Below are positions 27,012 to 35,516 of a stretch of 64,000 nucleotides of DNA, piece by piece. A program made the position numbers and the translations under genes. Where the stretch lies: contig NZ_CP046172.1 in assembly GCF_011801145.1 (NCBI RefSeq), positions 6,882,001-6,946,000 on the forward strand, given 5' to 3'. The notes under the pieces were generated by a model, which was not told the origin of the DNA, ran no database searches, and was given only the letters and a program-made list of their open reading frames with translations. The stretch comes from Nocardia arthritidis. GTDB taxonomy: Bacteria; Actinomycetota; Actinomycetes; Mycobacteriales; Mycobacteriaceae. The stretch's first letter is position 1. Every line of letters begins with the position of its first letter.

Positions 27012-27920
27012 CTAGTGGGCGCGAACGCCCTTATCGGATTGGTAGGCCTCCGTGGCGGATTCGGCGATCGCGCCGATGTTGTCGGGACCGAGGATCAGGG
27101 AATAGTGGTCGGCATCGCAGAAGCGCGTTGGCACCTCGTCGGCATACAACTCCCAGCCGAGCGAATCAGGCATGCCCGGTAATGCCGTGCCGGCTCGCAG
27201 CAACCACAGCGGAACAGTCGAGCGGTCCGGGCGATAGGTCCGGGTGAGCCGGATCTGCCGCAGGATCGCGTTGAAGTAGGTGCGCCACAGCTTGCGCAGC
27301 CCGGCGACCGAGGTGGCGGGCGCCAGTGCGCCTGCCGCCACCGCATGCTCGAGCAGGACCGCCAATGCGCTGTCGTCGTCGCGGTTCGCGAACTCGGCGT
27401 GCGGAATATTCAAGGGGCGGTTGCGCTTTGCGCCCAGATACGAGGCGAACCATGGCATGTACAGCGCCTCGGTGAAGTCCTCGTCCGTGATGTGCTCCAA
27501 CGGGATCGGCGCGATGCAATCCAGCAACAGCAGCCCGCGCGGGCGCTGGTGCTCCGGCAGCTGCTGCGCTATCGCGTAGCCGACCACGCCGCCGAACGAC
27601 CAGCCCGACAGCAGCCAGTCGTTCGTGCCGGGCAGCAGCCCGTGCTCGGCCATACCGTCTCGAATCCGCGCCACCAGCGCGTCGAACGCGATATCGGGGT
27701 GGCCGGTGGTGAATGGGGCCTCGAAATACTCGCGCACACCGTCCATATCCACGACGTGTAGGTCGAAGACGGGCTCGAGCTTCTCGGCCAAGGGCTGATA
27801 GACATCGGCCGAGAAGCCGCCGGGATGCAGCTGCACCATCGGCACGCCCACCGATCCCGGCGCACGGTCGGGCGCGAAGTTCCGCACGAGCGGCGGATGG
27901 AGGCTGAGCTGCCGGTTCAT
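27012..27920 (-). CDS. Type I thioesterase (alpha/beta hydrolase)
   Basis: A 302-aa thioesterase. The nucleophile is in GWSFGG near residue 107, the acid region is GLLLLDCIAPIP, and the C-terminal His is in FCDADHYSLI. It resembles stand-alone or C-terminal PKS/NRPS thioesterases that use an ACP-bound substrate (MVQLHPGGFSADVYQPLAEKL is the family's oxyanion-side start). The ATG at 27920 overlaps the ACP stop by ATGA; the next gene begins 20 bases downstream. It probably releases the finished chain from the synthase, or edits mis-primed carriers. Confidence 0.85.
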   Translation of the reverse strand: MNRQLSLHPPLVRNFAPDRAPGSVGVPMVQLHPGGFSADVYQPLAEKLEPVFDLHVVDMDGVREYFEAPFTTGHPDIAFDALVARIRDGMAEHGLLPGTNDWLLSGWSFGGVVGYAIAQQLPEHQRPRGLLLLDCIAPIPLEHITDEDFTEALYMPWFASYLGAKRNRPLNIPHAEFANRDDDSALAVLLEHAVAAGALAPATSVAGLRKLWRTYFNAILRQIRLTRTYRPDRSTVPLWLLRAGTALPGMPDSLGWELYADEVPTRFCDADHYSLILGPDNIGAIAESATEAYQSDKGVRAH

Positions 27921-28195
27921 GTCTCGCCCTCGTCTTCTGCGAGGTAGTCGGCCAATCCGGCGATGGTCGGGAAGTACCACATCGACGCGACGTCGAGCTC
28001 GGAGCCGAGCCATTCCTCCAATTCGCCCGCGAGCACCAGCGCCTCCGCGGAGTCGAGGCCGAACTCCGCGAAGGGCATGTCGACATCGATTTCCCCCGGG
28101 GCCCGCTCGAGTCGCACGGCGAAGGCGCCGACGAGCCAGTCCTGGATGTCCTCGAATGTCGGTCGCCCGGGGCGGGTCACCGTATCGTCTTGCAT
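27917..28195 (-). CDS. Free-standing acyl carrier protein
   Basis: A 92-aa ACP with the phosphopantetheine Ser in EFGLDSAEALVLAGELEEWL and the usual helix pattern. The start ATG 28195 has GGAAGG 7 bases upstream; the open frame extends five codons further to a TTG. It lies between the FkbH-like gene and the thioesterase and is coupled to the latter. It is a good candidate to carry the glyceryl unit made by FkbH, although the FkbH-like protein also has its own carrier-like domain. Confidence 0.85.
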   Translation of the reverse strand: MQDDTVTRPGRPTFEDIQDWLVGAFAVRLERAPGEIDVDMPFAEFGLDSAEALVLAGELEEWLGSELDVASMWYFPTIAGLADYLAEDEGET

Positions 28196-28235
28196 GAACG
28201 AACCTTCCAAATAAAACGTCTACCGGGCTACGAGG

Positions 28236-30269
28236 TCACGCCGGTAGTGATCGCGAACGAGGTACGACTCCGCCATCGGTCACCTCCAGCGACACGTGCT
28301 CGGGGATCGGCACCTGCTCGCGCAGTTCGTGCCCGTATTCGATGCCGTCCGGACGCGTCGACAGGACGGTGAAGCCGTGGTCGGGATAGAAGCTCTCGCA
28401 GCGCTTGTTCTTGTCCGTCGGCCGGAAGGCGCCGGTGACCGACCGAATACCCCGGCGCCCGGCCTCGGCGAGGATCGCGTGCATCGCCGCCTGCTCGATC
28501 CCGCGTCCGAATACTCGGCAGCTGAGCAGGAAGTTATCGATGACGAGGACATCGGCCTCGGTGCGTAGGAAGATCGCGCCCACAATGCCGTTGCTGCCGA
28601 ACCGATCCCGCGCCGAGATCGCGAGTGCGCGCGAATCGGGGTCTCGGGTGTACTCGGCCACCTCGTCGGGCGAGAGTCGCACGGTAGTGAGGTTGAACTG
28701 ATTCGTCCGCAACGTCAGCTGCGACACCCGGGCCACATCACTCTCCCCCACCGATGTCACCTTGACCGAAAGTTGCAGTCCGGCAAGGAAATCCGACAAA
28801 GTGTCGGCATTCGAACAGAATTCGGACCTGGCGGCTTCCTCGCGGTAGAGCCGCGTACGCGCACCGTCCTCCTCGGTCAGCGCGGGCACCGTGAACCAGT
28901 CGTGGGCCAGCAATGCCGCACCGTGATCGGCCGGATCGCCCGCGAGATGAACCACCGTCACCTCCGGAAGTGCCGCAGCCACCTGCGCGCATTCGTGGAC
29001 GCTGTCGTCGACGAAAACCACACTGTCCATGCCGAGGTTCAGACTCTCGGCCAACGCCTTCACGTGCGCGGATTTCGGGCCCCAATCGGCGAGGACCTGA
29101 ACGAAGTCGTCCGCGCGCAACACCATGTCCGGATGCTCGCGAAGCACCTCGAGTACGCGCTCGCGGTCGTTCTTGCTGACCGCGGCGACCAGCACGCCTT
29201 GCGATCGAAGCTGCGCGATGAGGCTTTGGAAGCGCCGGAATGCCTCGCCTCGCCCGGTGTGCCCGATGTCGATCCCGTCGATCCCGTCGTCGCCGAGGAT
29301 CCCGCCCCACAGCGTCTGATCCAGGTCGACCGCAAGCACCTTCTTGGCCATGCCATTTCGCGCCCGGATCAGATGGGCGAGCTCGCGCGCGTAGTCCGCG
29401 AGCAATGGCTGCGAGAGATGCGCGCTGATGTAGGTGTCCATCCGGGCGTCGACAAGCGGGACAGCCGTGGTCAACAGTGGCTCGATATCGAGCACGACGA
29501 CCGCATCCGAGGACAGCCCGAGCAATTCGGTGTTGAACGCCCGCCAGACGGCACCGAGCCGAGATCGGTTGCGGTAGTCCAGGATCTGGGCGCTGACGGA
29601 ACGCGGCAGCGCCATCGTGTTGAGGACGAGCCACCCGGAGTTGCCCGATTCGAACTGGGCGACCAGTGCCCGCAGTAGTGCCAGCTTCTCGGCGCATACC
29701 CGCTGCACGTCGTCGACCGTGAACGGCGCACCCACCTCGTCGAGGACGACGGCGTGGTCGAGGACGCAGATGGTGAGGTCGGTGGGCTGGGTATACAGCG
29801 GGCCTGCCGGATCGCCGAGTTCGAAGACATAGGAGCCGAATTCGGCCATCCGGATCGCCGGCCGGAAGCCATGGCGGGTGAGCTCCGCGGTCAGTGCGGC
29901 ACCCAGCGCGTCGAGGGTGCCGTGCCCGGTAATCGCGACTGATATCGACCTGCGCGAACCGGCGCGGAATCCGGACAGCACCGCGCCCGGGGACGGCGCG
30001 GTAGCGGGCGCGACGCCCAGCGTGTCGTAGATGTCACGCAGGGTGCGGGCCTCCAGGAAATCGGGCAGCGGCAGCGATCGCCCTACCCGCTGCTCCAACG
30101 CGCCGAGCAGCGTGATCAGGTGCAGCGAATCCCACCCGGCGACCTGGTCGAGGTCTCGGGACAGGTCATCGGCAGCGATCGCGATACCAATTTGCTCGTG
30201 AATCAACGCAGTGAATTCCAATTCGGAAAAATCGGATGAAGTGAGACTATCTTGCCGCTCAGCACTCAT
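28236..30269 (-). CDS. fkbH: FkbH-like protein with N-terminal carrier domain
   Basis: 677 aa from ATG 30269 (MSAERQDS). An ACP-like domain at about 15-90 (VAGWDSLHLITLLGALEQR) is followed by an SGNH-like part and the HAD-like FkbH domain (VLAVDLDQTLWGGILGDDG with DxDxT; VSKNDRERVLEVLREHP; VVFVDDSVHEC). A C-terminal GNAT-like part contains TNQFNLTTVRLS and CRVFGRGIE. FkbH enzymes transfer the glyceryl group of 1,3-bisphosphoglycerate to an ACP and remove the phosphate. It is the first gene of the lipid-synthase operon, 40 bases before the ACP. The frame is open to an ATG at 30380. I prefer 30269 because a motif shared with the type II PKS operon then lies at the same distance upstream, but no strong ribosome site supports any start. 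Confidence 0.85.
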   Translation of the reverse strand: MSAERQDSLTSSDFSELEFTALIHEQIGIAIAADDLSRDLDQVAGWDSLHLITLLGALEQRVGRSLPLPDFLEARTLRDIYDTLGVAPATAPSPGAVLSGFRAGSRRSISVAITGHGTLDALGAALTAELTRHGFRPAIRMAEFGSYVFELGDPAGPLYTQPTDLTICVLDHAVVLDEVGAPFTVDDVQRVCAEKLALLRALVAQFESGNSGWLVLNTMALPRSVSAQILDYRNRSRLGAVWRAFNTELLGLSSDAVVVLDIEPLLTTAVPLVDARMDTYISAHLSQPLLADYARELAHLIRARNGMAKKVLAVDLDQTLWGGILGDDGIDGIDIGHTGRGEAFRRFQSLIAQLRSQGVLVAAVSKNDRERVLEVLREHPDMVLRADDFVQVLADWGPKSAHVKALAESLNLGMDSVVFVDDSVHECAQVAAALPEVTVVHLAGDPADHGAALLAHDWFTVPALTEEDGARTRLYREEAARSEFCSNADTLSDFLAGLQLSVKVTSVGESDVARVSQLTLRTNQFNLTTVRLSPDEVAEYTRDPDSRALAISARDRFGSNGIVGAIFLRTEADVLVIDNFLLSCRVFGRGIEQAAMHAILAEAGRRGIRSVTGAFRPTDKNKRCESFYPDHGFTVLSTRPDGIEYGHELREQVPIPEHVSLEVTDGGVVPRSRSLPA

Positions 30270-30320
30270 TGCTTGAACACTATTCGAACCCGCTTGCATG
30301 GAGGAAATGTATGCGCCTAG

Positions 30321-30334
30321 AAATCGCCTAGCAA
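30321..30334. promoter_or_regulatory. Candidate shared regulatory motif upstream of fkbH-first operon
   Basis: AAATCGCCTAGCAA here and AAATCGCCTAGTAA at 57287-57300 agree at 13 of 14 bases. They lie 52 and 57 bases upstream of the presumed first start codons (30269 and 57230), in the same orientation. A second CGCCTAG is at 30314-30320, directly adjacent. The matching protein or sigma factor is unknown. Confidence 0.45.
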
Positions 30335-30380
30335 CTCTTTCAGGAGTGATTCGAACCACACAGGTATGCAATTTTCGCAT

Positions 30381-30628
30381 ACGCGCAGATCACCCTTAAA
30401 TTCAACGGACTGCCGAGCCCGTCGCCACATCGCGTCAACCCGTTTGTTCTCAAGGAATTTACAAGTAATTAATTAATTTCACATGGGAGCAACTGCGCCA
30501 GCCGCTCAACCTAGCCGGATCAGTGGACCGCCTGCGTCGATCCCGCCCCATCCAGGCATCGGATCGACGGTGATGGGCCTGCCGCCCGATCCGAAAAACG
30601 GCCGTCAAGCAGGACATTCGGATACACG
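30381..30628. other. Intergenic region, no gene seen
   Basis: About 250 bases upstream of the FkbH-first operon. It is AT-rich at 30450-30482 (AAGTAATTAATTAATTT), which could be promoter DNA. No recognisable coding feature was found. Confidence 0.4.
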
Positions 30629-30659
30629 ACGGCCCGCCCGAAACATTCGGGCGGGCCGT
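30629..30659 (-). terminator. Strong hairpin terminator of the 40-aa peptide gene
   Basis: ACGGCCCGCCCGAA (30629-30642), loop ACA, and TTCGGGCGGGCCGT (30646-30659) form a perfect 14-bp stem. It lies 20 bases beyond the stop of the small ORF at 30679-30801, in its direction of reading. Confidence 0.75.
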
Positions 30660-30678
30660 GCTCGGCGATAACGCTCGA

Positions 30679-30801
30679 TCAGCTGATCAGAGCCGATCCA
30701 CTGCTGAGCGCTGCCGATCCACTACTGAGCAGACCCAGCGACGTATTCAGTAGCCCGAGAGACGAGTTGATGATGTTCAGAATTCCGATCGCAATATTCA
30801 T
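30679..30801 (-). CDS. 40-residue repeat-containing hydrophobic peptide
   Basis: ATG 30801 to TGA 30679. The peptide has no charged residues at all. It reads as short repeats: MNIAIGILNIIN, SSLGLLNTSLGLL, SSGSAALSSGSALIS. It has no cysteines and no classical signal peptide. A perfect 14-bp terminator hairpin follows the stop and an AT-rich possible promoter precedes it; a weak AGAAAG lies before the start. The regular composition and the terminator argue that it is real. It could be a membrane-active or self-assembling peptide. I do not recognise a family. Confidence 0.5.
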   Translation of the reverse strand: MNIAIGILNIINSSLGLLNTSLGLLSSGSAALSSGSALIS

Positions 30802-30988
30802 GGCACACTTTCTGTCACACTGAATTCTCGCCTTGCTCAGGATCCGAGAAGTCGACCGGACGTCGACGCCACAGATACTTACGTAGGCCCGAGCAAAATG
30901 CGAGACGCAACCGCAACCTTTAACTATCAGTTAACCTCCACCTTCTCCGGGGGTGACGTGTCGGCCCGATCGGGTTCGGATTAGGTAT

Positions 30989-31138
30989 TCAATGCGCGGT
31001 GCACACCTTCTCGAGCCCCGCGACGATGCGGTCGGCGGTGCTCGACGCGATCTTCACCGCCCGCCCGTCGACGGTGAAATCGAACTGAAAATCCAACGCC
31101 CACACCACCTTCAGCGCATCCGCTTCGATGGATGACAT
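30989..31138 (-). pseudogene. IS3-family transposase fragment
   Basis: The minus strand encodes ALKVVWALDFQFDFTVDGRAVKIAS followed by STADRIVAGLEKVCTAH. The first part matches the DDE/rve core of IS3-type OrfB (W-A-x-DFQFD...TxDGRxxK); the second matches the segment that normally lies further on in the core. The middle is deleted and both ends are missing. No inverted repeats were found. It is a decayed insertion sequence beside the lipid-synthase operon. Confidence 0.7.
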
Positions 31139-31388
31139 CGCGGAACGCCCGGCCCGCTTGCCCGGGGAATGGCCGCGCACCTGCACGCCCCCGCGCGCCA
31201 GAGCCGACGCCCTCGTCGAACCGCCGCGTCACCCACACTGAGTTAGTGGACCTATAGGTTCGGCTTCCGGTTTGCCGACCAGGTCGCGCTGATGTCGGAT
31301 CGGAAATTCGCCGAGGTTCGTTCGAGTCGGCATACTGATGGCGTTCCGACGGCGTTGTTGGACGCGAACATAACTATGGGGAGAGTGA

Positions 31389-32306
31389 ATGCGAAAAACG
31401 TTGTGGGCCAGTGCCATTGCAGCGACCGTGCTCGTGTCGGCCGCCTACGTGGGTGGTTGCGGCGAGACTGCCGCACCTCCGGCAAATGATGGGAAACCGT
31501 TGATCGTGGCTCATCGGGGCGGCACTGCCGACATGCCGGAAAACACGGTGGCCGCCATCGAGACGGCGCTGAGCAATCACGCGGACGCGCTGTGGCTCAC
31601 GATTCAGGCCAGCAGCGATGGGCAGGCGGTGCTCTATCGACCGCAAGATCTCAGCGCGCAGACCGATGGTTCTGGTCCGGTGGCCGCGAAGACAGCCGAG
31701 GAGCTCACCCGGCTCAACGCTGGGTACAACTTCGCTGATGCGTCCGGTGGGCACCCCTACCGCGACCGTCCCACACCGATACCGACTCTGCGCGAGGCGC
31801 TGGCGGTGATACCGGGTTCGGTGCCGATCTTCCTGGACCTCAAGCAGTTACCGGCCGGGCCGGTGGTGTCGGCTACCGCGGCCACACTGCGTGATACCGG
31901 CAACCTCGATCGGGTGACGATCTACTCGACCTCCGCCGAGGTTACCGACGCCGCGACCGCGCAAGGTTTACATGTCGCAGAGAGCAGGGAGCAGACCAGA
32001 AAGCGGCTGCTCGATGTCGCGCTCGGGCATGTGTGCGGCGTTCCGGCAGTCGCGCCCGGAGTGTGGGTGGCGCTGGAGAAGCGTCTGAAGGTCACGGTCT
32101 CCGAAAAGGTGACCCTCGGTAGCGCCGGTACCGATACCGAGGCCGCGCTGTGGGATCGGGAGTCGGTCGACTGCCTGCGATCCGGCGCCACACCGAAGCT
32201 CATGGTCATCGGGATCAACAGCAAATCCGACTACGACGCCGTGAAAAGCCTTGGCGCCGACGCTGTTCTGGTCGACTCACCAGCAGCGGCGAAAACATGG
32301 CGGTGA
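31389..32306 (+). CDS. GDPD-like lipoprotein with altered metal site
   Basis: A 305-aa protein of the glycerophosphodiester phosphodiesterase fold. An N-terminal lipoprotein signal ends at the lipobox VGGC (Cys 24). The first GDPD motif is present (IVAHRGG...MPENTVAAIE). The usual E-x-D metal ligands and catalytic HD are not: where GDPDs have IELDV and VxFHD, this protein has LWLTI and VLYRP. The C-terminal half keeps barrel strands (PIFLDLKQLP, VTIYSTS, AVLVDSPAAAKTW). It may be inactive, or use different chemistry, at the outer face of the membrane. It is followed closely by a sphingomyelinase C gene, so both may serve phospholipid use or host interaction. Confidence 0.75.
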   Translation: MRKTLWASAIAATVLVSAAYVGGCGETAAPPANDGKPLIVAHRGGTADMPENTVAAIETALSNHADALWLTIQASSDGQAVLYRPQDLSAQTDGSGPVAAKTAEELTRLNAGYNFADASGGHPYRDRPTPIPTLREALAVIPGSVPIFLDLKQLPAGPVVSATAATLRDTGNLDRVTIYSTSAEVTDAATAQGLHVAESREQTRKRLLDVALGHVCGVPAVAPGVWVALEKRLKVTVSEKVTLGSAGTDTEAALWDRESVDCLRSGATPKLMVIGINSKSDYDAVKSLGADAVLVDSPAAAKTWR

Positions 32307-32445
32307 GCCGAAGCGAGTGGGCGTTTTGTCCGAAATTTTCTCGAGGTTCGCTATCAGCACTGATAGTTGTCGTGTCATGTACCGTTCATCGATGCGACAC
32401 TCTCCCACCCCGGATCGTTCGCATGGCCCGGTAGATCTGTGTCCC

Positions 32446-33399
32446 ATGCACCTGCGAACCATGCTCACATCACTCGCGCTCGCCCTGGTCGGGATGTCGT
32501 CCACCCCGATCGCGTCGGCGGCCCCAGCCGATCTGAAGATCGCCACCTACAACGTTTTCCTGTTCTCCCGCAACGCTTATCCGAATTGGGGGCAGCAGGC
32601 CCGTGCCGACCTGATCAAGGCGGACGGGGTTCTCGCGGGTCAAGATGTCGTTGTGCTGCAGGAGATGTTCGACAACGAGACCTCGGAACGCCTGCTGGCC
32701 AACCTGTCCGACGCCTACCCACATCAGACCCCGGTCATGGGGCGGTCCCGCAGCGGCTGGGACTCCACACAAGGCTCGTACTCCAACACCGTCCCGGAGG
32801 ACGGCGGCGTGGCGGTGGTCAGTCGCTGGCCGATTGCCGAGAAGATCCAGTACGTCTATAAGGACGCCTGTGGCTGGGATAACCAAGCCAACAAAGGCTT
32901 CGTCTATGTGAAGACGATGTCGCCGAACGGTCCGGTGCATGTGCTCGGCACCCATATGCAGGCGGATGCGACTCGTTGCACCGTTCCCGAGGCGCCGATC
33001 CGGGCCAAACAGCTCGACGAGGTGGTCACGTTCCTGAAGGCCAAGGCGATCCCCGCCGACGAGACCGTGGTCTTCGCCGGAGATCTGAATATCGACCGGT
33101 CTGCCCCGGAATACACTGACGCGCTGCGCCGACTGAACGCCCGTACACCCGAATCCACGACTGGTCACCCATTTTCGTTCGATCCGCAGACCAACTCCAT
33201 CAGTATGGATCGCGACAAGGGACATCCCCGCCAACAGCTCGACCACGTCCTGTTACTGAACGGCCATGCCGGACCGGCCCGTTGGAATAACGAGACCCGC
33301 ATGATTCACTCGCCGAAGTGGACCGTCTCCTCCTGGGGCAAGGAATACAGCTACACCGACTATTCCGATCACTACCCGGTCTTCGCCACTGCCAACTGA
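32446..33399 (+). CDS. Secreted sphingomyelinase C (neutral, DNase I-like fold)
   Basis: 317 aa. Sec signal (TMLTSLALALVGMSSTPIASA). The endonuclease/exonuclease/phosphatase fold has the expected residues: Asn in ATYNVF, metal-binding Glu in LQEMFD, CGWDNQANKGFVYV, HVLGTHMQAD, Asp/Asn in FAGDLNID, and the catalytic His in SDHYPVF. It matches bacterial sphingomyelinases C, which split sphingomyelin into ceramide and phosphocholine using Mg2+. The start is ATG 32446; no strong ribosome site is visible, and upstream sequence in the frame is not protein-like. An 11-bp hairpin terminator follows. A substrate from eukaryotic membranes fits an animal- or soil-associated actinomycete. Confidence 0.85.
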   Translation: MHLRTMLTSLALALVGMSSTPIASAAPADLKIATYNVFLFSRNAYPNWGQQARADLIKADGVLAGQDVVVLQEMFDNETSERLLANLSDAYPHQTPVMGRSRSGWDSTQGSYSNTVPEDGGVAVVSRWPIAEKIQYVYKDACGWDNQANKGFVYVKTMSPNGPVHVLGTHMQADATRCTVPEAPIRAKQLDEVVTFLKAKAIPADETVVFAGDLNIDRSAPEYTDALRRLNARTPESTTGHPFSFDPQTNSISMDRDKGHPRQQLDHVLLLNGHAGPARWNNETRMIHSPKWTVSSWGKEYSYTDYSDHYPVFATAN

Positions 33400-33407
33400 T
33401 CTTCGGT

Positions 33408-33434
33408 CCGGGGCGGGCGTTGTGCCCGCCCCGG
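33408..33434 (+). terminator. Hairpin terminator after sphingomyelinase gene
   Basis: CCGGGGCGGGC (33408-33418), loop GTTGT, and GCCCGCCCCGG (33424-33434) form a perfect 11-bp stem, 8 bases after the stop. Confidence 0.75.
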
Positions 33435-34251
33435 CTTCATGCGTCACTATGGCCTCGCAATAGTGTTGGCCACCAACAGTTTCCACCGGAACGCTGGCGG
33501 CAGATCTTCCGCCGCCGGCCTCCCTCACCGGTGCGCTCGTCCCGATGGCCGTGCCGAGCCCGGACTGGGTACTGAAATTCGACACCGCCCTGTCGAACGC
33601 CTCCGACCGGACATCCAGACCGATCCCACGCAACACAACCGGTGCGAACTGACCCGGTGTCGCGGTCCCGAATCTGTGCCCGGCGTCAATACCGCTGTCC
33701 TACCGGCGATCTCGACCGCGACAGGACAGGTCTTCGCAGCAAGACGAACCACTGCGGGTGGCCCGCTTCAGATCCGAGATGACACCCGCCGCTAGCCCGG
33801 TCACGGTCACCACGCTTTCGTCACGATCGGTAGTCGTCGTGACCGGCGACGCTATCGGATCCGGAAGTACGGCGGCCCGCTCGCCAGGGCCTTCGGTAGG
33901 TATCGTTGCCGTCCGGGGCATTTCCGACATCGAATTGTGCTCCGCCCCAAGTAAATTCGTGCGGTTGGCACATAGGCCCAGTGATAGAGCTCGGATAGCG
34001 TTCATGGCGCCGGAGGTCGCACACGCTAGGTAGGTCTACTCGGAGAAGACATCGCGCTGCCCCTCTCGGGCGCCGCGCGGACAGCCCGACCGAAGTACTC
34101 CGCACAGCGCGCCTGGCCGTTCGAGTGTTCGGCGTGATACCGCAAAAAGCGGCCGAATGGTGGCCAGGCCATGCACCCAGCAGCCAGTAACCGTCAGGCC
34201 GGTCTGCACATAACGCGCCGACCAACTGGAAGCCGAAAAGGAGCATCGCCG
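33435..34251. other. Intergenic region, possible decayed genes only
   Basis: About 820 bases without a convincing gene. A minus-strand frame from ATG 33930 (MSEMPRTATI, later TTTTDRDESVVTVTG) faintly resembles the start of a STAS-type anti-sigma antagonist and then loses protein character. I regard this as too weak to call. Confidence 0.35.
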
Positions 34252-35478
34252 ATGCCGATACCGACCACAGAGCAACAGATCGGCGATCGGCGTGCCGCGC
34301 TATCGTCGGTCCGGCTGATGTTCTTTCTGACCGGACTGCTCTCCGCGACATGGTTGGCACGCGCGCCGACTATCAAGGCCCGGCTCGATCTCGACGACGC
34401 GGGCATGGCCATCGCCTTCGCCGGGCTGAGCCTCGGTGCGGTGCTCGGTCTGCAATTCGGCAAAATCATCAGCCTGCGATTCGGCAGCCGAGCCACGCTG
34501 CGAGCGGCGATGCCGTTATTCGCGCTCTCGCTATGCGGTCTGGTGCTGGCGAACAGTCTGGTGGCACTGACCGCGGCCGTCGGCATCTTTGCGGTCGCCA
34601 ACAGCATCGTTGACGTCGCGATGAATGCGCACGGGATCGCAGTCGAAACGGCGAGCGCGCAGCCTCTGCTCTCGGGAATCCATGCCTGCCACAGCCTGGG
34701 AATGATCATCGGAGCCTTGGCCGGCGCGGCCGCCGAGCGAACGCAGACGTCCCTCGGTGGCCACCTCGCCGGTATCACGGTCGTCGTGGTAGTAGCGGCC
34801 GCCGCCGGTACTCGCCGATTGCTGCCGTCAGCTGTTGACCGTCTTTCCGATACCGCACCCCATCCGCAGGCCGGACAACGGCCACGACGATGGCCGACCC
34901 GATTGATCGTGCTCGGGTTACTGGCCTTCTGCGTGGCACTGGCCGAAGGCGCCGCCAACGACTGGACCGCCGTCTACATCCACGACGCCACCGGTGCCAC
35001 AACCACCGTCGCGGCACTGGGATTCGCGGTCTTCGCCGGATCGATGTTCGTCGGCCGACTTCTCGGCGACCGGCTGATCGCCGCATTGGGTCCGGCCAGG
35101 CCATATCTGGCCGCCACACTCACCGCCACCATCGGAATGACGGCCACACTACTCATCGGCGGCACAACCCCCGCACTCATCGGTTTCGCCCTGTTCGGAC
35201 TCGGCATCTCGTTCAGCCTGCCGCTGATCTTCTCCGCCACCGCCACCGTGCCCGGAATGCCAACGGCCCAGGCCATCGCCAACATCTCGATCCTCGGCTA
35301 CCTGGGATTCTTCACCGGCCCAGTCCTGATCGGCTTCATCGCCAACAACCACGACCTCAGCACCGCCATGTCCATCCCCGCGATCTTCATGGCATTCGCC
35401 GCCGTCGGTAGTACCGCCCTCCGCCATCCCAGCAACAAAAAAACCGCGCTCGAACACCACCGCGCCGAGACCATCTAG
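34252..35478 (+). CDS. MFS transporter (12-helix, YbjJ/sugar-permease-like)
   Basis: A 408-aa membrane protein with about 12 hydrophobic segments. TGLLSATWLARAPTIKARLD and VDVAMNAHGIAVE, with HACHSLGMIIGALAG, are typical of the MFS subgroup that includes YbjJ and fucose-permease-like proteins. It lacks motifs specific to drug exporters. ATG 34252 has AAGGAG 8 bases upstream. It stands alone on the plus strand, followed by a LysR fragment that may once have been its regulator. Substrate unknown. Confidence 0.8.
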   Translation: MPIPTTEQQIGDRRAALSSVRLMFFLTGLLSATWLARAPTIKARLDLDDAGMAIAFAGLSLGAVLGLQFGKIISLRFGSRATLRAAMPLFALSLCGLVLANSLVALTAAVGIFAVANSIVDVAMNAHGIAVETASAQPLLSGIHACHSLGMIIGALAGAAAERTQTSLGGHLAGITVVVVVAAAAGTRRLLPSAVDRLSDTAPHPQAGQRPRRWPTRLIVLGLLAFCVALAEGAANDWTAVYIHDATGATTTVAALGFAVFAGSMFVGRLLGDRLIAALGPARPYLAATLTATIGMTATLLIGGTTPALIGFALFGLGISFSLPLIFSATATVPGMPTAQAIANISILGYLGFFTGPVLIGFIANNHDLSTAMSIPAIFMAFAAVGSTALRHPSNKKTALEHHRAETI

Positions 35479-35516
35479 CCCGCACACGCGACAAATTGAG
35501 TGGGCGGCAATACTCC

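Noticed and set aside
33700..34005. STAS-domain anti-sigma antagonist fragment
   Set aside because: Only about 15 residues faintly resemble the family; this is not enough to annotate.
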